Source: CAWDMW01 sp963803575
GTDB taxonomy: Bacteria; Pseudomonadota; Alphaproteobacteria; Rickettsiales; UBA998
Reading direction: 5' to 3'
Length of the DNA stretch: 64,000 nucleotides
Assembly (NCBI GenBank): GCA_963803575.1
Contig: CAWDMW010000002.1
Coordinates: forward strand, 1,240,001 to 1,304,000
Shown: piece by piece, positions 26,499 to 35,455 of the stretch
Numbering within the stretch: position 1 is the first letter of the stretch
Layout: the number at the start of each line of letters is the position of its first letter
Notes under the pieces: model-generated
The model's database searches: none
Seen by the model: the letters and a program-made list of their open reading frames with translations, nothing else
Told to the model about the DNA's origin: nothing
Translations under genes and position numbers: made by a program

Positions 26499-26788
26499 TG
26501 GCCGATTTTGTCCTGACGATTGAAGCGCAAGATGACCTGATCGCTATTCAGGATTATATTGCTCTCGATAATCCCACGGTTGCTGCCCGTGTGATTGATG
26601 AATGCTTTGAATCTTTCGCAACACTTGCTGAACAACCTCTTATTGGCCACAAGCGGGAAGATTTAACGCCGCGTGATGTACGTTTCTGGAGCATTTACTC
26701 CTATTTGATCATCTATGATGCCAACACCAAGCCAATTTCTATCGTGCGTGTGTTGAGCGGTTTTCGCGACATTACTTCTCTCCTTTAG
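26498..26788 (+). CDS. parE: ParE-family toxin
   Basis: 96 aa RelE/ParE fold (VLTIEAQDDLIAIQDYIALDNP; LAEQPLIGHKREDL; FWSIYSYLIIYD; IVRVLSGFRDI). Family members usually poison DNA gyrase. The TAG at 26786-26788 shares two bases with the convergent large-terminase TAA (26785-26787), so the cassette ends flush with the phage gene. Together with parD it may have stabilised the prophage. Confidence 0.92.
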   Translation: MADFVLTIEAQDDLIAIQDYIALDNPTVAARVIDECFESFATLAEQPLIGHKREDLTPRDVRFWSIYSYLIIYDANTKPISIVRVLSGFRDITSLL

Positions 26789-28629
26789 TTAAAATTCCAA
26801 TCGTCGTAGCTGATCCAGTGATCCGCCTGTTTCTCTGGTGGCGGTTCCTTTTGTTTGCTCAATTGCTCACGCTCCATCTCATGCACCAGCGCCGCAAGGT
26901 TCGGGTTTAGAATATGCAGCGCCGCCAGCGCATAGACGCGGCAATCCAGCACTTCATTGCGATGTCCTTTGGGTAGCACCCAAATACGTGACGGGTGGCC
27001 ATTGACGAATTTCGTCTGCACCCGCTCCGATGTCAGCTGCCGGAAATATTCCTCCGGATACTCTGCCGGAAAGTGGCAATAACCCGCACCCGGCTGATGA
27101 ATCCGCAGGCGGGAATAGATCATCTGTTTGGCGGTATCGGTGCCAATGGAAAACAGCTTTACCCGCAATTTATTGGAGCGGCTGAATTTACTAACCAACG
27201 GCTTGCCCGTTTGCGACGCGCCTTTAATGGCGAAAATGCGTTCTGCCTCCCGCGCTTTGCAATATTCATAGACTTTCTGCGTATGGTGGCCGCCTGTGTC
27301 CACACACGCGCAGCCGATATTCAGCACGCTACCGTCCACGCGCTGCATGGATTGGCGCAGCACGCGGTCGAGTTCATCCCATACTTTCAGCTGCGCAGGA
27401 TCACCATGCAGAACATGATACCCAAGCGACCAGCTTTCCTGCCCGATGCCCCAGCCAACCAGCTCTGCTTCCAGCCGGTCGTCCTGCACATCCACGCCAG
27501 CGGTGATCACCGCCACGCCATCGGGCGCAATGCGTCCCCAGTTTTCTTTACGATTCAGCAATCCTCTGGGATCGACACCCTCGGTGGCTTCTTTCCATGT
27601 TTCGCCTAGGCTCGTATTCACCCAAACTTTCAGTGTTTCCGGTAGGCGCTTGGCCTTCAGGAAATTGGCCACCATCTCCGACCAGCGCACCCACGGGCTG
27701 TAAATCTCCGAGATATGAAATCCTGCTATCCCATCAAACTCTGCCTGCGCACGCCATTCGCCGCGTGCCAGCATCCAGAGTTTATCGCTATCGTGCAGCT
27801 TGGCTTTGCAATGTTCGCACTCACAGTAAGCGCTGGCAGGGTCTTTCTTATCAAACTTGATATGCGACCAACTTAGCACCTGAAATGCGCCACATTCCGG
27901 ACAGGGTACAAAGAACTGGCGCATGTCGCTCTGGTTATACCGCGCTTCAATCTTGCTTTCGCCTTCAATGGTTGGCGTGCTGGCTGATACCAGAAGCCGG
28001 TTCCAGAAGGTAGTAGTACGTTTCTGTGCCAATGATCCGGGATCACCTTCACTGCCTGCCGACACCGGATAGCGATCTTCCTCATCCAGCAACACAATCC
28101 GAATCGGGCGGCTGGCGAGTGATGACGGGCTGTTAGCACCCGCCATCGTCAAATGACCACCGGCGAATTTCTTATGCAGCAGCGTGTTATCGCTATTGCG
28201 GGTTTTGGCGTCCTTAAACAAGCCAGTCAGCGCGTCCGTATCACGAATCATCGGTGCCAGCCGGTCTTTGCTCCATGCTTCGGCCATATCCAGCGTGGGC
28301 TGAATGAATAGCGTCGGCGATGGGTCTTGATGCACAAAATAGCCAAGGATATTGTTCAATATCTCAGTTTTGCCGATCTGTGCCGAGGTCATAAAAACCA
28401 CCTCGCGCACTCCGGGTTCATTCACTGCATCCATCATGCCGCGCTGATAGGGAGCACGATCAGTCCGCCACCTTCCGGGTTCGGCGCTTGCCTCCGGACT
28501 TAGCTTTCGGTGCGCGTCTGCCCACTGGCTTACGGTTAGTTCCGGCGGCGGCATCCACACTTGGCGCACTTTCCGCTTCAGGTTCTGGTAAGGTGTCATC
28601 ATCTTGGGCAAGTTCCGCGAGCGCCTCAT
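26785..28629 (-). CDS. Phage terminase large subunit, GpA family
   Basis: Up to 614 aa; translation may start at internal Met 10 or 11. Family motifs: LSPEASAEPGRWRTDRAPYQ, Walker A-like TSAQIGKT (residues 81-88), LLDEEDRYP Walker B near 180-188, and nuclease-domain acids in AGVDVQDDRLEAELVGW with a paired-Cys zinc region (CPECG, CECEHC) in between. It packages DNA into proheads and cuts concatemers. Complete, and overlaps the small terminase 3' end. Confidence 0.94.
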   Translation of the reverse strand: MRRSRNLPKMMTPYQNLKRKVRQVWMPPPELTVSQWADAHRKLSPEASAEPGRWRTDRAPYQRGMMDAVNEPGVREVVFMTSAQIGKTEILNNILGYFVHQDPSPTLFIQPTLDMAEAWSKDRLAPMIRDTDALTGLFKDAKTRNSDNTLLHKKFAGGHLTMAGANSPSSLASRPIRIVLLDEEDRYPVSAGSEGDPGSLAQKRTTTFWNRLLVSASTPTIEGESKIEARYNQSDMRQFFVPCPECGAFQVLSWSHIKFDKKDPASAYCECEHCKAKLHDSDKLWMLARGEWRAQAEFDGIAGFHISEIYSPWVRWSEMVANFLKAKRLPETLKVWVNTSLGETWKEATEGVDPRGLLNRKENWGRIAPDGVAVITAGVDVQDDRLEAELVGWGIGQESWSLGYHVLHGDPAQLKVWDELDRVLRQSMQRVDGSVLNIGCACVDTGGHHTQKVYEYCKAREAERIFAIKGASQTGKPLVSKFSRSNKLRVKLFSIGTDTAKQMIYSRLRIHQPGAGYCHFPAEYPEEYFRQLTSERVQTKFVNGHPSRIWVLPKGHRNEVLDCRVYALAALHILNPNLAALVHEMEREQLSKQKEPPPEKQADHWISYDDWNFN

Positions 28630-29040
28630 AGATCGCGGCTTTCAAGAACCGCTCTATCTCTGCGGGCTCTTTGAAGGATGCGATCTGAAAGGCTGATTTG
28701 CTGGGGATTGCAAGCAAACGCATCGGCAGGATGACACATGCTGCATCCAGTCATGTTCTATTACGTCAATCGGCATAAGCTGGCCGCGCATTTCTGCCAC
28801 TTCCAACTCCGTTTTATCGGCCTGTGCTTTAATCAGGCGGGCGCGTTCATGGTGTGTATCGTGCGCGGTATCGCCATTGCCATAGGCGCGTTCCTGCAAA
28901 TATCGCACATAATCCTGCACGCAGCGCACCAGATCGTATTTGCCCTTGTCTGGTTTGGGAATGATGCCATCCCGCGCCAGCTGCTGCACGCGCCGTTCGG
29001 TCAGGTTTAAGAACCGCGCAATCACGGCGACTACGCGCAA
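28460..29040 (-). pseudogene. Terminase small subunit (Nu1-like), frameshifted
   Basis: The first frame encodes a winged-helix DNA-binding region (RVVAVIARFLNLTERRVQQL, then RDGIIPKPDKGKYDLV) and VIEHDWMQHVSSCR, then leaves homology near 28725. The continuation MRLLAIPSKSAFQIAS to KAAIYEALAELAQD and a basic tail lies in another frame ending at 28460. Adding one base gives a normal 193 aa Nu1. The start is unclear: a TTG at 29040 is used here, while an ATG at 29050 is in a different frame, so a second lesion is possible. Without Nu1, cos recognition would fail. Confidence 0.8.
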
Positions 29041-29062
29041 GAATCTGCATGGGAGGTTCCTA

Positions 29063-29740
29063 TCATGACATGATGATCCACCCTGCAAACTCTCCAAACC
29101 GAAACCATTCTGCTGCATTCTCTCCGAGTAATGTGGGGTCGAACGGGCGCTGTACCCCACCGAGGGATAATTCCTTGGCGATGATATGTTCGGGCGAAAC
29201 ACCAGCGGCAACTTTGCCCGCCAGCGTCAGCCGCCATAGCACCGTTGCCTGATAGCCCGTTTCTGCTTCGCATTTATCAACGATCACAATCGCGCCACCG
29301 GGCTTGAGTGCTGCGCGGAGTTTGGCGATAAAAGCGGGGCGCTCATGCACCGGCATAAACATCATCACCAAATAACAAATGGCTACATCGAACGGTTCAA
29401 AATGGTATCGGCAGGCATCCATCTGCACCAGATGCTCCTTGCCGGGTCCCGCATATTCGGCGCACATCTCGGCGCTTGGCTCTATCGGGATCAGCTTGGC
29501 TTGCCGCTGGGTGAGTGCAGGCTCCAGCGCCGCGCCGATATTGCCGGTGGATGCGCCAATATCATAGACCAGCCCATTTTGCGGAATGTAATGGCGGGCG
29601 ATATGCACCACCGCACCCGTGACCAGATCATACCATGGCAGCTGCTCGCGCACATGCTGGTTGAAACTACTGGCAACACTGGCATTTTCAAACGTCCATT
29701 CCTTGGGGATGTCCATCAGGGTTTCGGGAGTGTTGTCCAT
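29063..29740 (-). CDS. Class I SAM-dependent methyltransferase, prophage-borne
   Basis: 225 aa. The Rossmann SAM-binding motif VYDIGASTGNIGAAL (near residue 60), an acidic loop (IPIEPSAEMC), the DVAICYLVMMFM strand and LKPGGAIVIVDKCE are typical of small-molecule or tRNA-type class I methyltransferases, recalling CmoA. The substrate is unknown. It overlaps the HAD gene by 25 bp. With the ParB-methyltransferase genes upstream it forms an early packaging-side module of unknown role. Confidence 0.82.
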   Translation of the reverse strand: MDNTPETLMDIPKEWTFENASVASSFNQHVREQLPWYDLVTGAVVHIARHYIPQNGLVYDIGASTGNIGAALEPALTQRQAKLIPIEPSAEMCAEYAGPGKEHLVQMDACRYHFEPFDVAICYLVMMFMPVHERPAFIAKLRAALKPGGAIVIVDKCEAETGYQATVLWRLTLAGKVAAGVSPEHIIAKELSLGGVQRPFDPTLLGENAAEWFRFGEFAGWIIMS

Positions 29741-30138
29741 GTTTCATTCTCAAATACTTTGATCGAAGGGATGCCAAACTCGGCATACATGCTTTGTGTT
29801 TTTGGGTTGCTCTCAATCGCCAGATACTGTTCGCCATTGCTGCCATGTTCCGGGAACACCAGTGTTTCCAGCATGATCCGCTTGGCAATATGCGGCGGTT
29901 TGAAATAGCGGTTAAAATGTGCCTGCTGCGGAATCCATCCCGCCTTGAAATACAAGCTATCGAGCGTCGCTTCTTTGTGTTTTTCTGGCCGCGCCGTCAT
30001 CAAAATAGTGTGATACGGTGCAACCAGCCCCACCAGCCAGTTGCGATATTGCTCATGTTGTATTTGCAGGGCGAAGGGTTTGTGCTTCTCATAGCTATTG
30101 GCAACCAACGTGTAATTAAGATCAAGTAGAATGATCAT
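29716..30138 (-). CDS. HAD-like phosphatase, possibly a polynucleotide 3'-phosphatase-type protein
   Basis: 140 aa. An N-terminal DLNYTL motif (DxNxT/DxDxT-like HAD motif 1, with Asn at the second acid position), LMTARPEKHKEATL (motif 2 region) and LAIESNPKTQSMYAEFG (motif 3) are present. Phage proteins of this type remove phosphate from nucleic acid ends or nucleotides, but the D-x-N change means activity is uncertain. ATGA overlap with the preceding ParB-methyltransferase gene. Confidence 0.7.
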   Translation of the reverse strand: MIILLDLNYTLVANSYEKHKPFALQIQHEQYRNWLVGLVAPYHTILMTARPEKHKEATLDSLYFKAGWIPQQAHFNRYFKPPHIAKRIMLETLVFPEHGSNGEQYLAIESNPKTQSMYAEFGIPSIKVFENETWTTLPKP

Positions 30139-31648
30139 AGCTTTATTCCTAACCGGTTGGAAAAGGCCTGTTTTGCTTCTTCGACCAATCCCATCCGCGT
30201 GCCATCAGGATAGGGTAAATCAAACTCAAATTCGAGCGCTGCTTTCAGTCTTTTTGCACTTACTTTCTGTGGGTTGGCGCAGATCGCCTGCACATTCTGA
30301 TTGCACTCATCCACCTTGACGCTTGCGAAGAATGCCTTGAACAGATCGTAGAATTCTCGCTGCGAATGATATTTCTGAACCTTGGGCGAGGTCGCAATAT
30401 CACCCAGCGTGATCCCATCCTCATAATCCAGTTGGAACAATACGCCGCTCGATTGCCGCTCGTTCAGCGAATGATAGCCATTGAGCTGCTTGATGTTGAT
30501 ATGGTTACTGGCCGAGGCTACGGCATAAAGCCGCGTAGTTTCATGCGCTAGTGCCGCGCAGATGCAGGCAATATGCTCCCGATCTGCCCGAAACGGCACG
30601 CTGTTTAACACGCTCGACAGGAAGATCGAAGAATAGCGCAATTTGTCCATGCCAATCGCGTGCAGAAACTCCCGCGTCAGTGCAATACTTTCCTCTTTGT
30701 TGATCTCGTTACCTTCGCTTACGCGGTAGGGCTCAAAGGGCGTGACGGTAATGCCGAGCTTTCGTAGAATGCGCGTTTCATGCAAATGGCCTGCGCCAAA
30801 ATCCAACACGCAGCGACCAAACTTATTGATCCAGCGATCACGATTCTCTGGCTGCGTGACATTGAAACTTTTTGCCGTCGCATCACCCGCCACCGCGAAG
30901 ATGAACCCACGCCCCAGATTATTGCGCACCTGACGCAAGCGCCGAAACGAATTATGACGCAGTAAATCCTCATAGCGCCGGTGAATATCAAAATCCATCG
31001 ACAGGTAATTAAGCATTGCCTCTGCAAGCAAGCCTTCTGCGTCACTAACAAACCCACCGGAATCTGTTCTTCACCCAACTCTGCACAATGTTGCAAGCGG
31101 CCAATACCATTGACCACGCGGTAGTCTTTTGTGGCCACCAAAGGCATGGTAATGCCGCGCCGCTTGAGTGTCTTAGACAGATTCAGCGCGTAATTCTTCC
31201 AGCGCCCCTGATTGGCTTTCAGAAACGGCGCAATCGGGTGCAGTTTCACATTCATGCAGGAGTAGAATTCTGGCGTATCCACCGCTTTATCTGGCACGGC
31301 CTCGGCCAGCTTGATCACATCTGCTGCTTGCAGTTGTTCATTGATCTTCGCTACCGTATCACTTTGCCCCAGATCATTGGTGGCGCGGTTAAACACCACG
31401 TTGACGCCTTTGCGTTCTGCCAAATCCATCGGGCGGGTGATGAATAGTGGCACTTGGCTTGCACCCATGCGGCACGCCACATGGTGTCGCTGGTGGCCGG
31501 AGATAATTTCTCCGTCCGGCGTGGCATAAAGCGGTAGCAGAAATCCCAACTTTCGCAGTGACAACTCGATCAAATCCAGCCGCGCCGGATCAGCCACGCG
31601 TGGGTTGTACGTTGAGGGTGCAATATCGTTGATGTTTACCAGTTTCAT
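30135..31648 (-). pseudogene. ParB-like nuclease domain fused to a methyltransferase-like domain, frameshifted
   Basis: N-terminal ParB/Srx domain (INDIAPSTYNPRVADPARLD; ISGHQRHHVACRMG) and a partner region ending QIPVGLLV. The frame then breaks near 31045. SDAEGLLAEAMLNYLSMDFD and the C-terminal domain with VLDFGAGHLHETRILRKLG (SAM-binding-like) continue in another frame to 30135. One added base restores 504 aa. The start at 31648 overlaps the stop of the upstream ParB gene (ATGA). Such fusions occur beside phage terminases and may modify or mark phage DNA; function unproven. Confidence 0.78.
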
Positions 31649-32235
31649 AATCCTAACCTGCGTTTCAGTTCTGCGATCACTTCTTTTTTCTCGAAGCCCA
31701 CTTCCTGCTTCATCGCCTCCATCCATTCGAGATATTGCTCGCGGGGGATGGGGAATGTGTAAGAAGCGATGCGGGCGGTGGTGTCAGCTTCTTCGATCTC
31801 GTCATCTTCATCATCGCCGAAGCCATCTTCCAACCCGTCCAGCGATGCCTGAATCTCTTTTAGTTCCTCGGCATTAAAGCCCAGCATGTCGGTGGCGTAA
31901 GAAGCATCATCCAGTTCGGTGATCTCCAGCTGAAGCAGCGCTTTGTCCCATTCCGATTCTTCGCCCACGCGATTATCGGTGATGCGGTATGCCTTGATCT
32001 GCTCCGCTGTTAGTTCCGTGGCCACATGCACCGGCAGCTTTTTGAGCCCCAGCCGCTTGGCCGCCTCATAGCGCACATGCCCGACGACGATCACCATGTC
32101 CTTGTCGGTGACAATCGGCTGGCGGAAACCGAACTCCTTAATGGAGGCTGCCACTTTCTCAATCGCATGGGCATTGATCCGTGGATTCCGCGCATAGGGA
32201 ATCACCTGATCCAGCGGCATCAGTTCTATTTTCAT
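31645..32235 (-). CDS. ParB/Srx-domain protein of the prophage packaging region
   Basis: 196 aa from the Met at 32235 (MKIELMPLDQVIPYARNPRI), preceded by GAGGTG. The ParB nuclease-like core is clear: YARNPRINAHAIEKVAASI, the GHVRYEAAKRLGLKKLPV box and a helical C terminus with an acidic stretch (GFGDDEDDEIEE). Phage homologues lie upstream of terminase genes and act in DNA binding or nicking. Coupled to the downstream ParB-methyltransferase gene. Complete. Confidence 0.85.
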   Translation of the reverse strand: MKIELMPLDQVIPYARNPRINAHAIEKVAASIKEFGFRQPIVTDKDMVIVVGHVRYEAAKRLGLKKLPVHVATELTAEQIKAYRITDNRVGEESEWDKALLQLEITELDDASYATDMLGFNAEELKEIQASLDGLEDGFGDDEDDEIEEADTTARIASYTFPIPREQYLEWMEAMKQEVGFEKKEVIAELKRRLGL

Positions 32236-32521
32236 TTCACACCTCATTTCGTCTTTTTAGGTAGGGCATTTCGTTTTTTGATTTTGGGTTATTGTTATTT
32301 CTCAGTTGTATGCGCTGAAAAAAACGAAACGAAATCGACTTTTCTAACTCAGCGCTAGGGAAATCCCGCGCTCGCTGCGTACCCGTAAGGGGGTGCTTTG
32401 GAAGGACCCGACGCCCACCTGCCACTCAACCAACTGTAAAACAATAGAAAACAGCGTTGATTGCAGCTGCACGCCTGTTATCCAATAGAAGGTTTAACCC
32501 CAACAAAAGAGGCCAAACACT
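32236..32521. other. Intergenic stretch between divergent ParB and DUF3768 genes
   Basis: Contains regulatory space for two divergent genes. A 62-codon minus-strand frame (32425-32237) has no recognisable family and no good ribosome site, so it is not called. AAGAGG-like sequence before 32522 may serve DUF3768. No other structure was seen. Confidence 0.4.
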
Positions 32522-32887
32522 ATGGAAAACACGCATGTAACCCCCGAAAACGACACTAAAACCGATCAAACGCGCACCATCGCCGCATTAAACGACCGTT
32601 TCCGCCAAACCTATTGGGGCGGTGCAGTCATGACCACCAGAGGCGTGGATCAGCTCGATGAACTCACCAGCATCAAGCTGTTTTCAGCCGTGATGCACTA
32701 TGACGAATTCACAGAAGCCGATGATCCATACGGTGAGCATGATTTTGGCAAAGTAATCATTGATGGCCAGAAATTCTTCTGGAAGATCGACTATTACGAT
32801 GCCCGTATGGAATACGGTTCAGAAGACCCAACCAACCCTGACGTCACCACCCGCGTGCTGACCATCATGCTCGCCAGCGAGTATTAA
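32522..32887 (+). CDS. DUF3768 family protein
   Basis: 121 aa. TRTIAALNDRFRQTYWGGAV, TRGVDQLDE, YGEHDFGKVIIDGQKFFWKIDYYD and TRVLTIMLASEY are the conserved blocks of DUF3768 (PF12599), small proteins common on alphaproteobacterial plasmids and mobile elements, function unknown. It is antisense to the phage genes; its TAA (32885-32887) shares two bases with the convergent minor-tail gene stop. Like the two toxin-antitoxin pairs it is inserted flush against a phage gene. Confidence 0.88.
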   Translation: MENTHVTPENDTKTDQTRTIAALNDRFRQTYWGGAVMTTRGVDQLDELTSIKLFSAVMHYDEFTEADDPYGEHDFGKVIIDGQKFFWKIDYYDARMEYGSEDPTNPDVTTRVLTIMLASEY

Positions 32888-33465
32888 CGCCTGATCCGCG
32901 AGATATAATAGGCGAGATTCTGCATAAACTCCTTCGGCAGGCGCTCCTGCACCTTGCGCTCCATCACACTCGCATTCTCCCGTTGCCTGAATAGCTGCAT
33001 AATACCGGGACCAAACAGCTGCTTCAGCGGCAACCGCTTCCCTGATTTCCTGACATAGACCGTTGTCTGCTTCGATCCCTTTTTCTGGGGAGCGATGAAC
33101 GCGCCACGATAGGTTTTCGTCTTTCCCCATGCTTTGGCCTTCACGGGACCACGCTTGCCACCGGGCTGTTGCGTTGGCTTTTTTGACCCCACCACAAATT
33201 CGATCAGCCGCAATGGACGATCACTTGCTACCAGCGCCGCCCATAAGCGCCGCACAGTAGATTTACGGGTTTCGATACGCCGTTTTACCCCAGCTTGCCT
33301 GCCGCCCATCTGCGGGGCTATATGGCGGGCGCTTGCTGCCTTGGCGCTTTCGGCCACGCGGTTTAGCGTGCGCACCGTTGCTTGCGGCACTGCCTGCTTC
33401 TGAAGTGCGTTCAACCCACGGCGAAGCGACTTCAAGTCGCGCTCGACTGAAATATTAGTAGGCAT
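32884..33465 (-). CDS. Phage minor tail protein Z-like (GpZ family)
   Basis: 193 aa, strongly basic (MPTNISVERDLKSLRRGLNAL; VRTLNRVAESAKAASARHIA). It fits the prophage minor tail protein Z family (PF06763), which acts at the head-tail interface. In lambda Z lies among the tail genes; here it lies upstream of terminase, isolated from the tail operon, so the module may have been shuffled. Complete. Confidence 0.78.
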   Translation of the reverse strand: MPTNISVERDLKSLRRGLNALQKQAVPQATVRTLNRVAESAKAASARHIAPQMGGRQAGVKRRIETRKSTVRRLWAALVASDRPLRLIEFVVGSKKPTQQPGGKRGPVKAKAWGKTKTYRGAFIAPQKKGSKQTTVYVRKSGKRLPLKQLFGPGIMQLFRQRENASVMERKVQERLPKEFMQNLAYYISRIRR

Positions 33466-33478
33466 GATGATTTCCTGA

Positions 33479-34331
33479 TTACAAGCCGATTGCCTTCAGC
33501 CAAGCCTTATGTAAGGTTTCTTCTTTGCATTGAAGGCGCTCTCCAACAGTGCGAAACTCTAAAAGCTCTCTAAAAAGGGTTTGCTCCATTTCAAAAGCCA
33601 TCGTTTCATTTTCCCATGACTGCGTTCTAAACAATTCCCATTTTTCGTCAGTTATCTCATAAGGAATGTGTTTGTTAATATCTGATTGGCGTTGCTTTAC
33701 ATCAATGGTGTGCCCGACTTTCCAACAATCGGATTTTCCATATCGCATTGCATAAGTGACACTTTTTCTTCCCAACTCTCGAACAACATTACCTGACCAC
33801 GCAGAAGGAGTGACGCCGCGAGTGGGTTGGCCTCTTGAAAGCGCTGATTCCAATTTCCGCAACTTCTCTATGGCCTCAAATTTTGTGATTGTTGCTTCCT
33901 CTGCCTTCAAAGTCATGACTGCCAAAGCATCGGCATCATCTAATAACACTGCCTGAGTGGTGGCATTATAAGGTAATTGTTTGGAAAGAATGTCTTTTAG
34001 TAATGGCTTGGATGGAAAAATATCACGCGCGAGTCATTGCCAATGCTTTTGGCCAGCGGTAATTTCCATTAGCATCATAATCGTGAGGTCGTATTTCCGA
34101 TTCATCTAAAACACTAAGAGTATCAACAGCAATCCTTCCAATTTGTGCAATACCAAGCAAGCTACCCCTTTCATTTTCTTCCGTCGGCTCTCCCTGAGTT
34201 CCAACAATCAAAATGACATCACCAATTTCGGACTCCTTTAGGAGTTTGTCACGATCACCTTCTCTGACAAAACTAATGACCGGATATGTCTCTGGACGGA
34301 AACCCCATGTGCGCGTAGCAAAAATTCTCAT
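33479..34331 (-). pseudogene. EVE/PUA-like plus T5orf172/GIY-YIG-like protein, frameshifted
   Basis: The N-terminal part (34331 to about 34020; RIFATRTWGFRPETYPVISF and DVILIVGTQGEP) resembles a PUA/EVE-type base-reader fold. It ends at a TGA after MTRA within a CGCGCG tract. The rest (RDIFPSKPLLKDILSKQLPY, then LLDDADALAVM and the GKSDCWKVGHTIDVKQRQSD region typical of T5orf172/Mug113 domains) continues in another frame to 33479. A two-base CG loss would explain it; restored length is about 284 aa. This pair of domains suggests a modified-base-directed endonuclease, which is inference. Confidence 0.62.
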
Positions 34332-34343
34332 AAATCGTTTCCC

Positions 34344-35114
34344 TTATACGCTCACGGGCTTTCCTGCCGGATCAAACCCTTGGCATTCATATGATCCACC
34401 GCCGCTTGGATAGCCCAGCTGATTGGAAATGATCCGTGTATTACCGCGCATGTGATCATCGCATTCATGCGTATGACCATAAACCCACAGCACAGGCTGG
34501 TGCGTATCAATTACTTCGATCATATCCAGAGAGTTAAATGCAGGCATCAAAAGGCTGCTGCCATACTTGGTGTTAGGGTTTACCACCGGCGCATGATGGC
34601 TGATCACAACACGCTGACCGGGCAAATCTTCGGTAAACCATGCGGAGAGCTTTTCCATGAACTCTGTGTGCATATCAATCGTATGATCAGGCTTTAGTTT
34701 TTCATGTGTATCTTTCTTGATTAACCGGTAGTCATTCATCTGTGTTTGCGCTTCAAGCATGGCTTTTTCAGAACCATTGCAAAAGTCCGTCCACATGGTT
34801 CCACCAAAGAAATTCACGCCATCAATTTTTGTGCCTTCGTTTTGCAAGAAAATGACCTGCGGATGCTTTGTTCCAACCCATTCTGCAAAACGCTTGTTTT
34901 CCTTCTCCATTGCCGTGTTTGTGTAATACTCGTGATTCCCAGCAATAAATAACACTGGCTTTTTCCATCCCATTAAAAAGCGAGTCAACGGCTTGTAATC
35001 ACCAAACGTGATAATATCACCCGCCAGAATCATCACATCAGCATCACTATCGGCAGGCGGTAGAAGCTCTGTTCCAAATTCCAAATGTAAATCGCTGTAA
35101 GTGATAATCTTCAT
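34344..35114 (-). CDS. Calcineurin-like metallophosphoesterase
   Basis: 256 aa with all family motifs: DLH (residues 8-10), GDI (32-34), GNHEY (59-63), a late HH pair (ISHHAP) and GHTH near 216-219. Two-metal phosphoesterase acting on nucleotides or nucleic acid ends in the cytoplasm; substrate unknown. Similar genes are found in phages and plasmids. It is the outermost gene on this side that reads with the prophage, 12 bp before the EVE-like gene. Confidence 0.88.
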   Translation of the reverse strand: MKIITYSDLHLEFGTELLPPADSDADVMILAGDIITFGDYKPLTRFLMGWKKPVLFIAGNHEYYTNTAMEKENKRFAEWVGTKHPQVIFLQNEGTKIDGVNFFGGTMWTDFCNGSEKAMLEAQTQMNDYRLIKKDTHEKLKPDHTIDMHTEFMEKLSAWFTEDLPGQRVVISHHAPVVNPNTKYGSSLLMPAFNSLDMIEVIDTHQPVLWVYGHTHECDDHMRGNTRIISNQLGYPSGGGSYECQGFDPAGKPVSV

Positions 35115-35162
35115 ATTTTAATAACTGCCGTTTATGTTAATTAGCCATATCAACATAACAAC

Positions 35163-35303
35163 TTATGCAGCTATCGCCAGCGGTTCAAAGATAAAACTCT
35201 TTCCATCCAGTTTGATAGGGCTTTCAAATATCTTGCCCATCTCATTCAGAGCATCTACAAAGGATACTAACCGGTTCGCTCCCAGTCCTTTGTCGAGCAC
35301 CAC
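35163..35303 (-). CDS. Possible 46 aa small protein or gene remnant
   Basis: GTG at 35303 lies 7 bp after AGGAG (35315-35311). The peptide (VVLDKGLGANRLVSFVDALN then SPIKLDGKSFIFEPLAIAA) looks protein-like and may be the end of a larger phage or plasmid gene whose 5' part was lost. The opposite strand also has an open frame, so support is modest. The rest of 35304-35455 is AT-rich and holds the trkH promoter region; no clear att repeat was seen. Confidence 0.35.
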   Translation of the reverse strand: MVLDKGLGANRLVSFVDALNEMGKIFESPIKLDGKSFIFEPLAIAA

Positions 35304-35455
35304 TCTCAATCTCCTAACTCTTTATGAATAATCAATTTGTTGTTTTAGTGGCATTTTTTGCTGGTTCAAATATAGAGGCCTCGATATTTTAAAATCTTTT
35401 TTTAAAGATATGCTATTTTATAAGCATTTAAATTTTAATAAAAACTCATAAGAAT

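Larger units (their letters stand above)
9497..35114 (-). mobile_element. Defective prophage, lambda-type head genes with GTA-type tail genes
   Basis: About 25.6 kb of phage morphogenesis and lysis genes on the minus strand. In transcription order these are ParB-type genes, small and large terminase, portal, protease-capsid, tape measure, DUF2460, DUF2163, NlpC/P60, tail hub, fibre-like genes, holin and endolysin. No integrase, excisionase, repressor or replication gene is seen, and no att repeats were found by eye. Multiple frameshifts, a nonsense codon and a replaced connector/tail-tube segment show it cannot make particles as it stands. The boundaries are set by the outermost phage-like genes and are approximate. 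Confidence 0.85.

Noticed and set aside
32237..32425. 62-codon minus-strand frame upstream of the ParB gene
   Set aside because: No plausible start site or homology; it lies in the divergent control region.
9497..35114. Whole region as a functional gene transfer agent
   Set aside because: The tail genes are GTA-like, but the terminase and portal are lambda-type, capsid and small terminase are frameshifted and connector/tube genes are missing.
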